Source of the DNA: Paramecium pentaurelia
Taxonomy: Eukaryota > Ciliophora > Oligohymenophorea > Peniculida > Parameciidae
Assembly: GCA_905183005.1 (NCBI GenBank)
Contig: CAJJDO010000132.1
Coordinates: 186,001 to 250,000 of the forward strand
Reading direction: 5' to 3'
DNA length: 64,000 bases
Made by a program: the position numbers and the translations under genes. Position 1 is the first letter of the stretch, and every line of letters starts with the position of its first letter. The notes under the pieces were generated by a model. The model ran no database searches and was not told the origin of the DNA. It was given only the letters and a program-made list of their open reading frames with translations. Below, piece after piece: positions 47,541-61,865 of this stretch.

Positions 47541-48595
47541 ATGTCAAATTTTACACCTTCTCAAAAATTATCAGATTTACTCAAACATGAAGGAAGATCA
47601 AATTCAATGCATTCATTCTATAATAATAGATCATCTTGCTATTCAACAATAAATTTGAATAGTTCGTTGTTGAATGGATGGGATAGTTAAAATCATTAAC
47701 CTGTCTCAATTTTAACATCAAATCGAAGCGATATCAAATAAATCAATGTATCAGCATCAAAATAAGTATGATGCAATTATAGTATAAAGGATATTACTAA
47801 TGAAATAGTATCATCTAAACATGAAAGGAGATCATCTACTCATTTATTTGTTCATTCAGGATTAGATGCTTATGAAAAGTATTAAAGTTAGCCAAGGAGA
47901 GATATGAAGATATATCCAAATTTTAAATAGGAATTATTGCATGAGGTAGTGAAGATAGAAAAACCATTTTATATTACTTCTGTAGAAGAGATAGAAAGGT
48001 ATTGGAAAGCAAAAGAGATTATGTTATTCAGACAAAAAAGTTAATTGGAATTTGAAGTAAAGTTGTAAGCACAATAAGCAAATAAAAAACCAGTTATTCT
48101 TAAGGTGGAACCATTATAAGAGATATCAGAAATGGAAGTTGAAATATAATAATTAGAAATATTATTAAAGTATGAGTCCCTATTAAGAATAGAAACAAGA
48201 ATAAGAAGGTTAATGAATTGTAATGGGAAAGTGAGGAATTAGATGTTAAATATGAGAATATGTTAAATTAAGATAATGATACACAATTTCTCAAATATGA
48301 AAAGTAGCTAAAGAATATCCAATAATCATTTAAGGATTTGAATAGAAGATTTCATGAAACGGAGGAACAAATTACAATGAAGGAAAATGAAATTGAATCA
48401 AGAAAGAAATAACTTCAACGAAAGTCTTCAATAATAATGCCTTCAAATCTAAGAAATTCTATGACTGACTCTAAATTTAAATAGAGATCTTCTTTTAAAA
48501 GACAGAGTATAAACTCTGGAACTATGAGTCCAACTAGAGTGACCTTCTCATAAAAAAGTTAAACCTCAGAAGAGTGCATAAAATTCAGACATTGA
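47541..48595 (+). CDS. Coiled-coil protein of unknown function
   Basis: 335 residues with two introns (24 and 23 nt). The N-terminal 130 residues are Ser/Asn-rich; the middle is a Glu/Lys/Gln coiled coil (about 150-290); the C-terminus is basic and Ser-rich (SSFKRQSINSGTMSP, with possible proline-directed phosphosites). No known domain. It converges on the V-ATPase E gene with 91 bp between stops. Confidence 0.6.
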
Positions 48596-48686
48596 TATTG
48601 ATATTATTTCTATTCTATTTAAATATTGTAGACACAAAGATTTTTAGATTATTAATTATTGATTTATAATATGATAAACAATGTCA

Positions 48687-49512
48687 TCATTTTCCAAACA
48701 CCGTACTTCTAATTATTGGTAATGAGTCTTAAAAAGTTTATTCTGTTCTAACATCTAACGTATTTTTGCAAACAATTAGACCATCCTTGTTGGTTAACAG
48801 TATTCCACCAAAACATTTCTTATCATTTTCTGTTTTAGAAATAACCTTAATTTATCAATAATTTCTAATACTTCTGAAGCTGATTCTTATAGGGAATATT
48901 CTTGAACTCCTTTAATTGAGTTATCTATAAGAGTTCTTTCATCCAAACATTTATCTTCATCTACCTCTATTTTGACTTCAAATTCAAGACCATTCAATTC
49001 TTTTCTTAAAATATCTTAAAATTCAGCTATAGCATCATCGGTCACATTCTTAACGTGTCTTATATCTCGATGTAAACATCTTTTATATAAAATTAAGAAT
49101 ACCTAACTACAACCTCATGCTCAAACAATTTAATTAAACCTTAAACAATTAAATTCTTAAGTAACTCCTCATAAAATCGTTCATCTTATCTTATCATCCT
49201 ATATATTTGATATTAAGACTATAACTATGATTATCAATATACATCAGAATAGATCTTCATCAATGCTTAGTTTCTGGCATTCATAAGTTTCATTCTAGCT
49301 CCATTAACAAGAGCACTATGCTTAATTCTCTCCTATTGAGCTTTCTTTTTAAATCTTGTATTAATTTCTTCTTAAACATTGGATTTCTCTCTCTCAACGA
49401 TTTACTTTTTCTCCTTCTCAAATTGTTTGAATGCTTTAACTTCAATCTCAAAGCATTTCTCTCTAGCTTCCTATAACACAAAATCAGCCAAGGATATTTA
49501 TTCTTAAAACAT
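48687..49512 (-). CDS. ATP6V1E: V-type H+-ATPase subunit E
   Basis: 250 residues with three introns (24, 23 and 26 nt). The N-terminal 100 residues are the long helix of the peripheral stalk (EARE...EIEVKAFKQFEKEKK, then HSALVNGARMKLMNARNQAL), a good match to the conserved QARLKVLRAR block. The C-terminal domain has LIVQGLIKLFEHEVVVRC (VLLDGLVLQGLYQLLE in animals) and GGILLTNKDGLIVCKNTLDVR ([21 protein letters not shown]). Subunit E pairs with G to form the stator of the vacuolar proton pump. In Paramecium this serves the contractile vacuole and phagosomes (known biology). It starts 19 nt after the histidine kinase stop on the same strand. Confidence 0.9.
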
Positions 49513-49531
49513 AAAATCTAATATTAATTAA

Positions 49532-51716
49532 TCAGAAATAATATTTTTATAGTATTTTCTTCAATAAATTAGTGTCCACTGGTTTTGGCAATATTTCTTT
49601 CATTCCACATTTCATTGCATAATCAATATTCTCTTTACTGTCATATGCACTACACATAATCACTACACACTAAATTTAATGTTGTGAAAACACCTACAAA
49701 ATCTCTTTAGTTGCCTAACATCCATCCATCTCTGGCATGTCAATATCCATAAATATTAATTTGTACCCACATTTGCATTTACTTACTTTCTATTTAGCCA
49801 TCTCTATAGCCATAAAACCATCATAAGCATTATCAACCCTCACATTGAAATATTTAAGTACTGTTGATAATGCTAGATGATTAAATGGAATATCATCACA
49901 AATCAATACATTAACACATTAACATTTTATTCTTCCTATACTTTTATAAGGTTCTTAGATGTGATCTTCTGTTGGTTCGATCATTTAGTCCAAATATTAT
50001 TTCATGTCCTTCACATAGAATTTGCTTTTTGTATATTGATTAACTGAACTGAAAATAATTAAATCTCCAGTATCGCATAATTTTCTGGCTATCTGACTAC
50101 TTACTTTTAATCCCAATCCAACATATTACATATAATCTTCATCCCCTCTTCTACTCCAATCTAATTCACAATTCTTTAAAATCTTAGTTATTAAGTACAG
50201 TTTCTCAACTGGAATCCCACAACCTGTATCGAATACTTCAAATTAATATATTGATCCAGCCCTTTAAACTACAAAATGTATTTCTCCTTGTTATTTTGTA
50301 TATTTGACTGAATTGTTCATTAAATTAACTAAAATTTGCATAATTCTATCATAATCACTACTTATATAGGTATCATCACAACTTGATATTGTTAAAGTTA
50401 TTTATTTTTATTCACATTCTGCTCTAAAATAATCTTCAATCGTTTTAGTAATTGTTGATAATTTGAATAATTAAGGTCTCAATTTAAAAGTTTATGCTTC
50501 AAAATTAGCATAATCTAATATATCATTAATTTAATGTAACAACTTTTTGTTAGAGATTAATGCAGGTTTTAAATATTAATCATTTAATTCTCCTTTAAGA
50601 TTCTAATCTAATATTTATAATAATTATAATGAACAATTTAAGGGTGTTCTTAATTCATGAGAAAAGGAATTAATTAATTTTGAATAAAACCGATATCTCT
50701 CTTACATATCTTACTGATATTCAAAATTTGTAATATTTTCAATAACTATCATGCAACCATTAGTGATATCATATATTCTTATTTCAAAAGTTTTCCCAGT
50801 ATTTGTATCTTTAAATTTTAATACATTTAATTTGGTTTCTTCAAGATTTTTAATTTTATGTTTATGTATAATTTGAGCAATATCTGAAACATTACTAACA
50901 TTAGTTGTTTTCTATTATAAAGTAGCTCTTCTTTGTTGGCAAAATGATTACAAGCGTTTGATTGGAATATCTGATTATTCATCTAGGGATTCAAATATAG
51001 ATTTGTGTTTCTCATTTTTTCGAAAGCTATTAATTTATTAGGATTACAAATATGCTCTAAATCAAAGATATAAATACTTTTAAATCATCAGAAATACTGC
51101 TGATTATAAATTGGTTTCAATTTATGAGACAACATATTTTCTTACTTTATTATTGGAACTAACGACTTAAAGATTACTATCTAGTAAACATATACCACAA
51201 GGGATTCTGTTAAGGATATCATATAATTCTACAGATTCTATCATTAATCCCATATTAAGATAATTTTGATTTCGATTTATCAATTGGGAATTTCTCTAAA
51301 ATGGTTTTCTTTCCTGTAAATAATATAATTTTCCTTACCTTTTCACACAAATAAATAAATAAAGCAACAAATTGAATGCTAAAATAAACCCAGTCTATAA
51401 TTTAGAAATTAAATGCATTCATTGCGCTAATTCTTACGCTATAAAATATTAGTAATAACCATTTATGGGTAATTTTGCTTTATAAAGTTGCAACAATTGA
51501 TGGTGTAAATGGAGCATCATAAAAACATAATTCCAATAATAGTGATATTCTAATGTATTTCCAAACTAAACGTTCACTTTTGAATAACAAGAATAAAACA
51601 ATTATAAGAGCAGCAGATATAGCAATTAGATGAGGATTCTTTGATAAACTAGCACTAATTAAATGCTTTATGGCAAAAGCTAAGTGAAGGCATCGTTTAT
51701 ATTTATGAAAAATCAT
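49532..51716 (-). CDS. Hybrid histidine kinase with receiver domain
   Basis: 712 residues with two introns (25 nt near 51315 and 21 nt near 51060). The N-terminal 190 residues have about five hydrophobic segments (for example LIAISAALIIVLFLLF). A PAS-like segment (IPCGICLLDSNLQVV) follows. The kinase core has H-box SFSHELRTPLN, N-box ILVNLMNNSVKYT, G1 VFDTGCGIP and GLGLKVSSQIARK. The C-terminal receiver has the acidic pair, phospho-acceptor Asp in LIFMDIDMPEMDG and Lys in ILPKPVD. All catalytic residues are present. Such hybrids relay His-Asp-His phosphate to a transfer protein, which is not in this window. The frame stays open to the stop without further introns. Confidence 0.9.
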
Positions 51717-52069
51717 TTATTTTGATCATATTTGACTTATAAATAGTATAATCAACACTAAAATAAAGAAAAACAAAAATCTAATTATCAGCATTGATTT
51801 GTTTATAAAGGTTAGTTAAATCAAACTATACCAAAATAACTAAAAGTCTTTAAGTACTAAACAAAATAATTTAGATATACTTCATATTATATTTAATATA
51901 TATAGAATTAAATAATTTAAATGACTAGAAAATAATCATTTCAACTTAGATAACCATTTAGAGAATTAAATCATGATTAAGTATTATCATTTTTCAAATT
52001 TATTTTAATAGCAATATTAAAGATGATTAATAATAAATAAACTAATTAAAGGTATTTATATATATTAAA

Positions 52070-52984
52070 TCAATCAATTTAGGTTTAAGAAAAGTCTATT
52101 CTGTTTCTAATAGATGATACTAACCTGATAAAATTATTAATTGAATTTCTCATTTAATCAGATATTTATGATCCATGCCAAAATAATTTTTCAATTGCAA
52201 TCATATCTAATCTTGGAAGATAAAGTGGTTTATCAGTAAAAATTCCAAAAATTGATTAAAGCACAATATCATAATCTGTCCTCTCTTCTGAAAAATAATA
52301 AATAGATCTTGCATATTATTTACTCATTTTTTAAAATAGATTTAAAAAACTAGTTGTTTTACTGCTATTCTAATATATCTTTCTCCAACAAATTAAAAGC
52401 AAATTTGAAAAATAATTTATTTGGCTCAAATATAATTAATGCTTAAGATTTATTGAACTTAAAACTCTATCATATGATCTATTTTGAAGTATTTATTCTC
52501 TTTTAATTTTTCTTTAATCTTGTGTTTCTAATCCATATATGCTGAAAATTAATTTTTAAATTTCTTGTTGTTAATCTCCTCTATCTTTCACTAATTCAAT
52601 ACAGCATATATGATTCTATGTGTCTATTATAACAAATTCATGCCTCATAGCTTGTCCACTTAATGCCCATGTAAAAATGGTTGCAATACCTGATGGAATA
52701 TATTACCAAACAGATTAACAACATCTATCTATTTGAATTATTTAATCATTCATCACTTCTGACAATTATATATCATTAATGGGTTGATTATTATATAATA
52801 TTTGTTTACAAAATTGACCCCTTTGTAATTCTAATTCTTATTATTATAATAAATCGATTCCTTGTGTTTGCTATGCGTCTGATAACCTTACCAAAGAAGT
52901 AATAGAATTGGCCAATAGTGGAACTAATTCTATTAATATATCTGCAATCCATGCTGCTTCAGCTCCTGTAACTAATGCAAACAT
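52070..52984 (-). CDS. Hypothetical protein, about 300 residues
   Basis: An open frame from ATG 52984 (MFALVTGAEAAWIADI) to TGA 52070. The N-terminal 190 residues are well formed (QYIPSGIATIFTWALSG, HEFVIIDTQNHICCIEL). Around 52440-52330 a second frame also looks coding (FEPNKLFFKFAFNLLEKDIL), so one or two introns may have been missed. Alternatively a 25-nt intron near 52090-52114 moves the stop to 51994. No family recognised. The repeated AAWI/LVPLLA start is hydrophobic but not a clear signal peptide. Confidence 0.5.
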
Positions 52985-53318
52985 AATTTAGAAATTAAAA
53001 ATTCAATATTTTTATTAATGGATTTATGAATTATATTTTCACCTATTTGAAATACGATCCTAAATACTTTTTAGAAATTTATATAACAAAAATATTTTAT
53101 TCTATAATTTTATAATTTAAATTGATAAAACAAAAATTATATTTATTTAACACATTAGAACAATATGAAATTTAGGTTTATGGTCAAATATTAGAATTAA
53201 TCTTAATGATTATATGTATATAATTAAGTTAGAAATACATGCGTAATTAAAAATCTGTATTTATTGTAATAATATTATTGTTCTTAATGGATAATAGAAA
53301 AAGCTTTTTATAAATATT

Positions 53319-53384
<66 letters not shown>

Positions 53385-53637
53385 TATATTAATATTTTTA
53401 ATAAATAATTAATAATAAATAAATGAATTAGAAGTAAAAATCACTATTCATTAATTAAAATTAAAATATCATTTATTAGGAAAGATCAAAATGAAATTAA
53501 ATAATTGAAAAAAACAAAATAAAATTTTACCAAATCTAATTTCGATAGAATAGGGAAAATAAATTTTATGTTTAACCAAAAGAATTAAAGATTAACATGA
53601 ATATTAATTTTAAATAATGACACATTGTTAACAATAT
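52985..53637. other. Long AT-rich intergenic region with microsatellite
   Basis: About 650 bp between the hypothetical gene start and the VPS13 stop. It is almost pure A/T, includes the AAT microsatellite at about 53322-53384, and has no convincing coding frame. Confidence 0.6.
53322..53384. repeat. AAT/ATA trinucleotide microsatellite, about 21 units
   Basis: An uninterrupted run of about 63 bp of the same trinucleotide that encodes polyGln and polyAsn elsewhere in the window, here in non-coding spacer. Confidence 0.9.
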
Positions 53638-56600
53638 TCACTTTTATTAATTTTGAGGAGAAAAGTTTTTACTTTTTCTTGCTTATTAATGATAGACTTT
53701 AGATTTCTCTTTGATTTATTTAAGTTTTTCAGTTTCACCCTGATTAAATCTAGTTAATGCAAGTGTACTATCACTAAATTTAATCTATTTTAAAAATAAA
53801 TCAAAATACTTCAAAGTTAATCTTTTGGAATAGAGATCTCCTAAAATTGAACAAAGGAGATTATTCTTCTTAATTTTTAGTAATAAAACTTTTAATTTTC
53901 ATCAGTTTTCCTAAATCAAGAGACATTTTTAATTTATTAATTTCTAATTTACATTGATCCTTAAATTTCCATTAAGTTTGACCACAATTTTATTCGAAAC
54001 TAGGTATATCCATATTTGTGGTTATCTATTCTATAATATAGATAGAATTAAATACCAGCTTATAATAATTCTCCTATTTTTTAATTGTTATGTAATTAAT
54101 ACTTGATTAAAACATTATCAAAACAACCAAACATATTTATAACATAAAACTCTCCTTTTTCTGGTTGTATTTATTCTTTATAATCTATAAATAAAGACTC
54201 ATTAATTGATTATTCTTATTATTTTAGATCATAATCTGTTTCTGGCATTTTTAATTATATTTTTTATTTTGTTAAATTGATTTATCCTTTCTCAAATGTA
54301 GCAATTATCAAATTATTATCTTAAGAAGTTTCTGGTAAGACAAATTAAGAATTTGTAATTTCAATTTAATAATTAAAATTATCTTTCTCCTTGAGAAAAT
54401 CCTCTTCATGTTTTATTTGTAATTATAAATCAAAATCTTTTTAATATTTTTCTTTCAATTCATCTAAATTCTTTTACAATATTGCTTCCACTCTTAATTT
54501 AAATGCTTATAGTTCATTAATATATCTAGATATTAAATAAAATCTCATATTTCTTATTGTAATTATCTTATTTTCTATATTGAAAACAACTATTTCATTA
54601 CTATCAATAGGTTCAATCAAATTTTAAAATATGGTTTTTTCTCCTTATGAATTCTATGGTTTCATCTCTATTTATTATATTGACAATTAAACATTGGTCT
54701 AATTTTTCTTATTTAAATAAATTGAATGAAATTGAAATAAAAAAAAGTCTTTCTCTTATTCTTATAATTTGATAATCAATGAATCTATTATTAGTTCAAA
54801 TGCAAACTTATAAGCCTTCTTATAATTATTGATTTAATTAATAAATATATTTTCCTATTTATCTTCCCTATCAAAAGCATTAAGTTCTTGTTAAAATATG
54901 AATTTCAATAAATGCTATTTTAATGAAATAGTTTCTTCTACATTTATTAAATAGAAACTATTTATTGCTATCAATAAGTCTTAAACTTTTTATTGGGAAA
55001 GTAATATTTTGGCCTATTCCACTTATGCCTTCACTAAAGGATATGAATTTTGGAATGATAAATTAATATGTAAAGCATACTTAGCTCTTTGACCTCCTAT
55101 ATCCTTTCCTGGCATAACTAACAGATTCTCCTTTTATTTACCCATAATACTTATTTGAATATCATCAACTGATAAACTAAGTTCTCCTTTACTTTTAGTA
55201 ATCAACACTATTTTAATAATATCTACCTAAGAAACCTAATTAAAATTAAATTTGATAGTATCACATCGTAAGATCTAATCTTTTTCTTGATAGTTTATAG
55301 AGGATCTATTTTTAGGAACCTAATTGTTGTTTATACCTTATGGATAATAACTTTAAAAAGTTCTTTTTTATATTGGATTAAATCTCTATCTTTCCATTAA
55401 GTATATTTATACAAACACTTTAAGTTAATTAAGCTTAAAGAATGTTTCATTGGATTTCAAATAAATATTTTAAATGATTGCACAAACAATCAAATCATCA
55501 ATAATTTTTAAAGGATTATCTTTTAATTTAACTTTGTACTTTTCCTTTTTTAAGAGATCCTTATTAATCAAATTAAAGGCATTTTCCTATATATTCATTA
55601 TTGTTGATATGTTTTTCAATATTGTAATAACATTATAAGTTGCAAATTAATTAATAAATGTGGCTTTGATATTTTCAATAGCAAAAAAGAGTTTCATTTT
55701 TGAATGTCTTTCTTAATATATTTCTTCAGCCACATTTTACAAAAGATTGGCTCTTAAAGGCCTATGAAAATAGAATAGTAAATAGATTGGATCTTTAACA
55801 ATTTATTAATCTAATATATCATTGTATGATTATTAATCCTTATCTTCATATTCTACAAAATCATGATTGAACATTTCTAATTCTTTGTTTCTACAATAGA
55901 ATACAAATTTATCATCTAATTTATCACTTAAGATTTAGGATTCTTAAACAAAAAATTAAGGTTCAAAGATAATTTGAGTTTTTTCAATATTTGATTCATT
56001 GATCTCATCTATTATATTATATTATTATGGTTTTAAAGATTATGCTTCATTAAGTGATTTAAATTTTTCAATTTAAGGGTGATTAATTGGAATTTCTAAT
56101 TTATTTGATTAAGACATATCTACATTATTTTTAGTTTTTTAACAATGAATTGCTATAGTATCTTTAAAATACCCTTTATCATGAGTAATTATAAATAGGG
56201 GCATTTCAAAAATAGTAACATAACAAACACTTTTACTTGTTTTTGGAGTACTTTTAAATGCAATTGAAATTCCTGAATTTGTATGAGTTTCAATAAAAGT
56301 TACTTAACTATGTTTTTTTGAAATTTTTTGTTCATCAATTTTCTTTTTTTGTGTTCTTAAATATATCATATAATTTTCGAATTCAAATAATGAAAACAAA
56401 TTAATATCATTTTAAATTTTTGGAATTGAACCAAAAATAATATTACTCAAATACAAACTTTTACGAAATCTTAAAATACAATGTTTACAATCCTTTTTTT
56501 ATTTTTTATGATCATTCTATAATACAAGTAATTCTGCTCTCATTAAACTATCTTTACTCATTTAATATCTAAATTCTGGATGTTTTATTTTCTCTTTTTA

Positions 56601-59600
56601 TTTTAAATTTTTGTTGATAATCATTAATAATTCAAATAAACATGTATATGAATCATTAATTTAAAAATCAAAATATGGTATTTAAATATATAATTTCTTA
56701 TCTGTAATTAGTGGATGATTCTCTACTAAAGAATCAAAAGAAAAAATTAATAATCTAGATTCCAATATTATAGATTTAATTCCACATATTTTATTTATGG
56801 GTTTAGTTTATAATTAAATTTATCCTATAGATTATTTATCTTCTTATTGATTTTTTGTAGTAAATGCATGTTTTAATGGAAATTAAATAGGCTTGAAGAG
56901 CTATTAACTATTATTTCTTTATAAAGATGATTAAAGTGAATTTTATTATTCCTTACCACTTCTTGAAGATTACATTTAATTTTCATAGTTTTTCATTTCC
57001 TCATTATAATATCTATAATCAATTGAAAAATATTTATGAGCTATCTGAAATTATTCTAATACAATTTTATTTATGCTATAGAATTTTTACTCTTAAAAAA
57101 AATTATCCATTTTATTTTTATCTACATAAGTAAAAAAATTCTTGAAATCTTTATCTTAACGCATCTTCTCTAAATTTATTGTTTTTATAAATAAATTCTT
57201 AAATTAAAGTTTCAATTCTGTTTTTATTTTACTTGCAATAGAATCTGTAACTATTCTTATCTTAAATTTATCAACCATTTTAAGAGAGAACTTTAATTAT
57301 TATTATTTTATTGTCTCCTTTGCCAAAGGTTTACTCTTAACTATACATTATAATAATTTATGATCTTCTTTACATTATTTATAAGACTATGATTCAAAAA
57401 TGTGTTATTTCTAATTATCCATAAAATAAATCAAAGATGTAACTGCTTTAGTTGATAATAAAAAAGTAAATGCAGTTATTTTAATCTTAATCTTACTTTT
57501 TGATTTTTTTTAATTTTAATAAATAATTTCTTTGGAATGAACTTTATTTATTTCATTGTTTTTAATAATTCTGTATTCTGAATACTCTCCTCTAAGATAT
57601 AAATAGATTTATAATGCATATTTCTCTTGATCTTATTCTTTTTTAGTTTGCATTTAAGGAAATGTCAATTTATCCTTTAGATTACTGATACATGTAGGTA
57701 AGATCAATTCTCCAAATTCTTCAATAAAGGGAATAAATAAGACTCTTCTTATTATATCAACAACTTTATTATGTGCTTCTTAGAGAAAGACATGTTTATC
57801 ACTATTATCACATATAATCCATTGATTTGGTTTCTCTCTTTCATTAATATTAATAGTGACATTTCTAAGTAAATCCCAAAGCTTTTTTTCATTTTTCTCA
57901 CTTTTCTCATTTGGCATATACTATTTAGATATATGAATAAATAATGGGTCTTCTGGATCTTATCTATCATCAAAATATTTATCATAAGATTTAAATTAAT
58001 CAATAGTAAAATCTTAAAATCCATTTTTATCTTTTTCATAATCATCTAAAAAACTTTTTATATTCTACATTTTATTCTATTTTAAAAACTCTCCTAACAT
58101 TTAATAACATATTTCACTATTTAAAAATTATTAAGAATCTTTAGTAACTGAGATTTCAAAAATTTCATTAAAGAATTCACAATACTTAATCTATGATTTT
58201 GAATTTTAATTTGATTATTTTACTTATCTCTAAAATCCATCAGATGATTTTCCAAATAATGGAGATTGCAGAAAATTCTAAGGTTCCTTTTCATCCATTA
58301 TTTTCAACAAAATACCAGGTGCAATTAATTTAATATCTCCTATATAAATCTTCTCTTCCAATTCCTTCTATCCTTTTGGTTATGGAGTTTCAATACCACC
58401 ATTTTAATAAATATGTAGTGGTACTCTGATTCCAATGAAACTAATCATCAATACAAATCTTTAATGTAATGGTTATATTTCATTTTATTGTTATTCTTTA
58501 TTTTAAACTTTTTCTTAACGATTTGATGATTGAGATATTTCAGAACCTACTCCATTTAGATCTTCCATATCTTCATAAAAACTATCTATATAATTGACTG
58601 AATAAAATATTTTATCTTCATTCTACTTAAAAGCCTCACTTTAAATTTAAGTAAGAGTGTTTACATTAGATGATTATCTTTATTTCTTTCTTGAAGATGA
58701 TTATTTTTTTAATTATTTAAGATGATACCTACATTAACAAAACTTAAATATCTTTGTATTTTCAGGTGTATATTTAACACAATTCTATTCTCGATGATGA
58801 AAAATCAAAAAAAAAATAGAATGGATTTTTAATTTAAAATCAATTTTTAATTAATTAGGATGATTATTTTCTCCTTTTAAATAACTAGTCAATACATTAG
58901 TTTTATCTCTTTCTAAAATTTCATATAAATTAATCTTTTCATCATCTTCTAATTCTATAGGGATATCATCATTTCTTTTAGTATGATCTTTAAAGGAATT
59001 TTAATTATTAATTGTATTAGTCCATATTTCAAGTAATGGTTTAACACTCTAATCATTTTAACCATCTTTTGCTGAATTACAATATCGTTTTGCTTCCATT
59101 CTAATTTCTTAAAATGCCCATTCTCTATATTTTAATAAATCCTTAAGTGGTAAATTATCCTCACAATTTTTAAATTTAATTTCATCTTTTGCAGTCCACT
59201 ATGACAACCATGGGACTAATACAATATTTTATTTTCTCTTATATAATTATATATATCTTTTCATAGATACTAATTTTTTAGATGAAAAACTAAGATCCAA
59301 TTTCTAACTCTTTTACTTTAGAATAATTGAATTAATAAAATATTTCCACCATTCTGAATAACTATTTTTTATTTCTTTTGTAGGTCTAAGATGAAAATTA
59401 TCTTAAATAATTTCTTAATTTGATAGTACCTCATTCAATTTAATTAAATAGTTTTTTTATTCCTTATTTAATTGGAATATAACAGGAGATTTAATTAATG
59501 CCTCTAGAACCATAATAGGTTATGTAAGTAATTCATAATTTTTATTAAGAGTATACTTAATTTCAATATCTACTGGCATTAGAATCATTTGTATATCTTT

Positions 59601-60326
59601 TTTAGTAAGAATAGATGATGGATCTTTTTTTAATGAAATACTCAATTTATTTATTTGTAAAAGTTTAAATGTACTATTGAGATCATTGTTAAAATTTTAT
59701 TTGAATTCACTATCAGTTGCTTTAATAGATGCATCAAATTTAATTCTGAAAATAGTCTCATTTTCAAGTATTGAGAAATTGCAAAATCTAATATTAAACT
59801 ACTTTATAATGATTGACATATTATTGAAAATCCCATCTACTATTTTTTAAATCCAATTCGGTGGTGATAATTTTTCAAAATATTTTGCCATTTATTCTTC
59901 CCATAACTTTAATTTATGCTTCTTCAAATTCTCTACTCCTTATTATTAATAATCTTTGTTTTGAGTAAATTTGTTGATCTCTTAAATGGTACAAACAAGC
60001 AGTTCTACTCCTTCAATGATTAATTCCGGTTAATGCTTTTTATAGTTAAGAGGCATCTGTAAAGGTTTAAACTTCATAAACTTACATTCAAAGTGATCGA
60101 ATTGATTTTGCCATCAATAATATAGAGCGGGAATTTGAAATTAAGCAAAGCTTGTTTTTTTATGGACAAATTCTTTAATACAATATTGGTTGAAATTCCC
60201 AAAGAAAACTAAATTAATTAAGAATCAATTTACTTTAGCCATGTTATTTTATGAGAAATCCTATAAGTATTCTAATAGATAGGAGGACAGTCTTTTGATA
60301 AAATATTCTTCAATTTCTTTGGCCAT
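53638..60326 (-). CDS. VPS13: VPS13-family bridge-like lipid transfer protein
   Basis: A 6.7-kb minus-strand locus, about 2,150 residues with many short introns. The start at 60326 (MAKEIEEYFIKRLSSYLLEYL), with introns of 25 and 29 nt, gives a chorein N-terminal domain: SLGISTNIVLKNLSIKKQAL, FKFPLYIIDGKINSITL, MPLNYKKHQPELIIEGVELL. This matches the VPS13/ATG2 start, including the segment that feeds lipid into the groove. The rest is strand-rich, repetitive in style and lacks catalytic motifs, as in VPS13. The end reads KVYHQQARKSKNFSPQN before TGA 53638. VPS13 moves bulk phospholipid at membrane contact sites. Whether the whole span is one gene was judged from continuous coding quality, not by checking each junction. 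Confidence 0.75.
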
Positions 60327-60494
60327 TTATAATATAATTATTATCATTAAAATGTGATTGATTGATTATACAAAATTTGATATTATGAACTTAACTTAGA
60401 TTCTCTATTATTTAAGCCAATAAAAATATGAATGTATTTTGATAATTAGTATAAAATATATATAGATATTCATTATTCATTATTAATTATTCAT

Positions 60495-61844
60495 TCATTA
60501 TATAGAAGCCAACTTCTTTTTCTTAGGTTCATACATCTATAATTATTCTTTTTACCAAATGAATTATCTCTAATCTGCTGGAGTCATACGAAGTAAAATA
60601 TGAGTCTATATTTTAATATAATCAATTTACCCTTCTAGTTTAATGTAACATTGTTTTACCCTCTAGATTCTCAACTACTGATTCATCATAATTAAGATTC
60701 ATTTTATTCCAAGGATCTGCTTTGTTCAAAATTAAAAAGTAAGCTATATTATTTTATTTATGAATCAATGCAAGATACAAAGGAGTTCTTCCAACAATAT
60801 CTTGAGAATCTGGATCTGCTCCATATTTTAATAAGATTTTGGCTGTAGATTCCAAACCTCTCATTGCACACCAATGTAAAGTAGTCATAAGCAAATGATC
60901 ATATTCATAAACTAAATATTTATTATCATCAAGTAATTTAATGATCTATTAATCTTAACCCTATTTACACAATTAAAAAAAATGTTTAGATTAGGAATGT
61001 TCAAAAGGTTTAGATGGAAACACTTTATGTGATAAAAATTCTTTGGTTGTTAATTTGAGTTTTTCTAAATGTCTTAAATATTAAATTAAAGAAGCTCTAA
61101 TTGTTTTGTATTTATGTTTTAATGGAATATTTTCAGATGGGAATTTTTGAAAATTAAGTAATCCTCTTATTTATTTACTTCCATAGAGTTTGTTCTTGTA
61201 TACTTATGTTATTTACATTAAAATCATCAATTTCAGTGCCATCTCTATATTTAGAGAGTTGATTTGGACTATTAAATTGAGTAACTAATGGTTACTAAGG
61301 TTGATTTTATTTAGAGAGGATTTCAGATTTGAAATCACTTTTAGTGATGTCATTTATTAATTAATATTTTGGATCTATTGTTAAAGAATGAAACTTATTA
61401 ATTGTTTAATTTGGACGATAAGTTTAAGATGAAATCATTTAGGATTATTTGGAAAGAATAGTTGGTATTTTTTTATTCAATTTAACTATAAATCTTTAAG
61501 GTTTATGATTTAATTGTAATTTTTTTGTTTGCATAATCTAAGAGCCAGTAGGAGTATGTGTTTTTATTGAGCTTTTACAATAATAATGATTAGAAGTTGG
61601 AAGAGTTGGTGTTTGTCTAATATGAGTATGAATAAATGGTATATCACCCAATAATTGACTAAGCAAGATGGGATGATTTTAAGCATCTTGATGTTTTTGG
61701 ATTAGAGGCTTGAATTTTGTTTTTCTTGGAGTAGTTGGCACTGATGTATGGATCTTATCAAAGTTCAATAAGCGTATATAGTTAGTTTTGGAGAATCTAT
61801 GTAAGTGAATATGAATACTGGTTTTCAGTCTTATTTCTTTTCAT
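60495..61844 (-). CDS. Ankyrin-repeat protein
   Basis: 426 residues with three introns (22, 22 and 25 nt). The start MKRNKTENQFSKT is followed by about 270 residues rich in Thr/Pro/Gln/Ser without a known domain. Two to three ankyrin repeats follow near residues 300-390: TTLHWCAMRGLESTAKILLKYGADPD, then GRTPLYLALIHKQNNIAYFLI and a degenerate third. The C-terminus is basic (KKKKLASIQ). A protein-interaction role is likely. Its start codon is only 21 nt from the PP1 start on the opposite strand, so the two probably share a promoter; a functional link to PP1 is possible but not shown. Confidence 0.7.
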
Positions 61845-61865
61845 AAAAAATTAAATATAATAATA
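61845..61865. promoter_or_regulatory. Minimal bidirectional intergenic promoter, 21 nt
   Basis: The only DNA between the divergent ATG codons of the ankyrin gene and PP1. It is AAAAAATTAAATATAATAAT-like. Both promoters and 5' UTRs must lie in these bases or overlap the coding regions. Promoter function is inferred from position only. Confidence 0.45.

Noticed and set aside
53322..53384. Telomere or centromere-type repeat
   Set aside because: It is a simple AAT microsatellite; ciliate telomere repeats are G-rich and none are present.
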